Assembly (NCBI GenBank): GCA_900321905.1
Contig: ONXZ01000090.1
Location: forward strand, 1-6,062
Direction of reading: 5' to 3'
DNA from: an uncultured Eubacteriales bacterium
GTDB taxonomy: Bacteria; Bacillota; Clostridia; Oscillospirales; Acutalibacteraceae
DNA length: 6,062 bases
Positions 5,363 through 6,062 of this stretch are shown here, piece by piece. A program made the translations under genes and the position numbers. The notes beneath the pieces were generated by a model. It did not search any database. It worked only from the letters and a program-made list of their open reading frames with translations, and was not told the DNA's origin. Within the stretch, counting starts at the first letter, position 1. Every line of letters starts with the position of its first letter.

Positions 5363-5553
5363 AAGCCTTCCCCTTGAGGTGCTCCCTGTGAGGGAGATGT
5401 CAGCATAGCTGACAGAGGGTGAGCCGTCTGCGGCTGAGCAAAAGGTGGATTGCCGAAGGCAAGACGGATGAGGTGTAAGTTTTAATTGTTATTGATTATT
5501 TCCACCTCATCAGTTTCGCTTCGCTCAACAGCTTCCCCTCAAGGGGAAGCCTT
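5363..5553. repeat. 191-base palindromic repeat element with 17-base terminal inverted repeats
   Basis: The outer ends are AAGCCTTCCCCTTGAGG (5363-5379) and, inverted, 5537-5553, matching at 16 of 17 positions. Between them lies a chain of small hairpins: CTCCCT/AGGGAG (5382-5396), TGTCAGC/GCTGACA with an ATA loop (5398-5414), AGCCG/CGGCT (5422-5435), TTGCC/GGCAA (5450-5462), and GATGAGGTG/CACCTCATC (5467-5475 with 5503-5511) around an AT-rich loop. There is no credible coding frame. A partial extra copy of the end (CCCCTTGAGGTG) lies just upstream at 5325-5336. This looks like the palindrome-rich intergenic repeats of gut Clostridia, possibly a non-autonomous mobile element. No clear target-site duplication is visible. 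Confidence 0.65.
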
Positions 5554-5562
5554 TTCTTTTTC
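5531..5562 (+). terminator. Rho-independent terminator formed by the right end of the repeat
   Basis: GCTTCCCC (5531-5538) pairs exactly with GGGGAAGC (5543-5550) around a TCAA loop. CTTTTCTTTTTC follows, so stem and U-rich tract both suit termination of + strand transcripts. It is the only good terminator between the PspC gene and the promoter at 5614, so it likely ends the uxuA-eda-PspC transcript. Confidence 0.75.
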
Positions 5563-5613
5563 CGGATTTGGCATTACAAATCCTATGCTCGCTACCGTCT
5601 GTGACATTATTTG

Positions 5614-5642
5614 TTGAATTGATAAGTTTTTTGTGATAAAAT
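5614..5642 (+). promoter_or_regulatory. SigmaA-type promoter for the PIN-like gene
   Basis: TTGAAT (5614-5619) and TAAAAT (5637-5642) are separated by exactly 17 bases. The spacer ends in TGTGA, giving an extended -10. The transcript would start near 5649, about 26 bases before the ATG at 5675. Confidence 0.72.
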
Positions 5643-5674
5643 AAAACTAAAGTATTTGATTTGAGGAGAAAATC

Positions 5675-6062
5675 ATGAGCTTATTCTTTGTTGATTTTGA
5701 AAATGTCAATTCTCAAGGATTAGAGGGCATATCAAAACTGAATGTCGACAAAAGCGATAAAATAATTATTTTTTATAGTGATAAAGCTAAATCAATAACG
5801 ATTGATTTACATAAAGAACTAGAAAAAACCGAGATTATAAAAGAATACATTAAAGTTAAAGTAGGTACAGCTAACGCGTTGGATTTTCAGCTTTCTTCGT
5901 ATTTAGGCTCATATATTGAAAGAAGCCACGACAGTCAGTACTATATTATTTCAAAGGATTTAGGGTTTGATGCTGTATGTTCTTTTTGGAAATCACGCAA
6001 CATAACAATTAAGCGCATTGATTCCATTTCTTCCATTAACAGAAACAAGGAAGATATAATAA
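5675..6062 (+). CDS. PIN-like domain protein, 3' end outside the window
   Basis: The frame opens at ATG 5675 with AGGAG at 5664-5668, six bases upstream, and is still open at the window edge (129 full codons). The protein starts MSLFFVDFENVNSQGLEGI, with acidic residues Asp7 and Glu9 at the end of the first strand. It then shows KIIIFYSDKAKSITIDLHKEL (29-49), VKVGTANALDFQLSSYLGSYI (61-81) with Asp70, and YYIISKDLGFDAVCSFW (89-105) with Asp95 and Asp99. Spaced carboxylates at these strand ends in an alternating alpha/beta layout are the hallmark of PIN/NYN-like metal-dependent nucleases, and the DFENV and NALDFQL pattern fits the PIN-like family common in Clostridia. An RNase activity is therefore likely but unproven. 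Relatives often carry extra C-terminal parts, which cannot be seen here. It has its own promoter. Base composition is more AT-rich than in uxuA and eda. Confidence 0.82.
   Translation, partial: MSLFFVDFENVNSQGLEGISKLNVDKSDKIIIFYSDKAKSITIDLHKELEKTEIIKEYIKVKVGTANALDFQLSSYLGSYIERSHDSQYYIISKDLGFDAVCSFWKSRNITIKRIDSISSINRNKEDII

Noticed and set aside
5363..5553. CRISPR array
   Set aside because: There are many short palindromes, but no regularly spaced identical repeats with unique spacers, and no cas genes.

Overview
The window looks like chromosome of a gut-type Clostridia (Bacillota), most likely an Oscillospiraceae/Ruminococcus-like organism. This rests on strong AGGAGG-type ribosome binding sites, the standard code, moderate GC, a Bacillota-type mannonate dehydratase and KDPG aldolase pair, a stand-alone PspC protein, and a palindrome-rich intergenic repeat of a style common in these genomes. 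The genus is an inference; no rRNA or marker gene is present. All genes read on the + strand.

Layout: (1) 1-828, the 3' part of a membrane diguanylate cyclase gene cut by the window edge. (2) 829-970, two long back-to-back hairpins, the second ending just before the ribosome binding site of the next gene. (3) 971-1438, a 155-residue protein of unknown function, followed by a clear intrinsic terminator. (4) 1596-3181, a promoter, a leader, and a family 2 glycosyltransferase gene split by one in-frame TAA at 2462-2464. The reading frame continues open for 238 codons after that stop, so this looks like a recent nonsense mutation, and the 3' end may be truncated too. (5) 3184-5012, a promoter and the uxuA-eda pair of the hexuronate/mannonate pathway. 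UxuA makes 2-keto-3-deoxygluconate and Eda cleaves 2-keto-3-deoxy-6-phosphogluconate; the kinase step between them is not encoded here. (6) 5042-5074, a near-continuous 33-base palindrome abutting the ribosome binding site of a small PspC-domain membrane protein (5086-5313). (7) 5314-5674, a gene-free stretch holding a 191-base inverted-repeat element whose right end is also an intrinsic terminator, then a promoter. (8) 5675 to the edge, a PIN-like nuclease-fold protein cut by the window end.

Three promoters (1596, 3184, 5614) share nearly the same layout: TGTTGAA, exactly 17 bases of spacer ending in TGA, then TAGAAT or TAAAAT and AA. They drive the glycosyltransferase, uxuA-eda and PIN-like genes.

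I do not see a clear new multi-gene system. The most interesting items are non-coding: the double-hairpin leader at 845-966 with alternative pairing of the ribosome binding site, the palindrome in front of the PspC gene, the 191-base repeat, and the interrupted glycosyltransferase gene.
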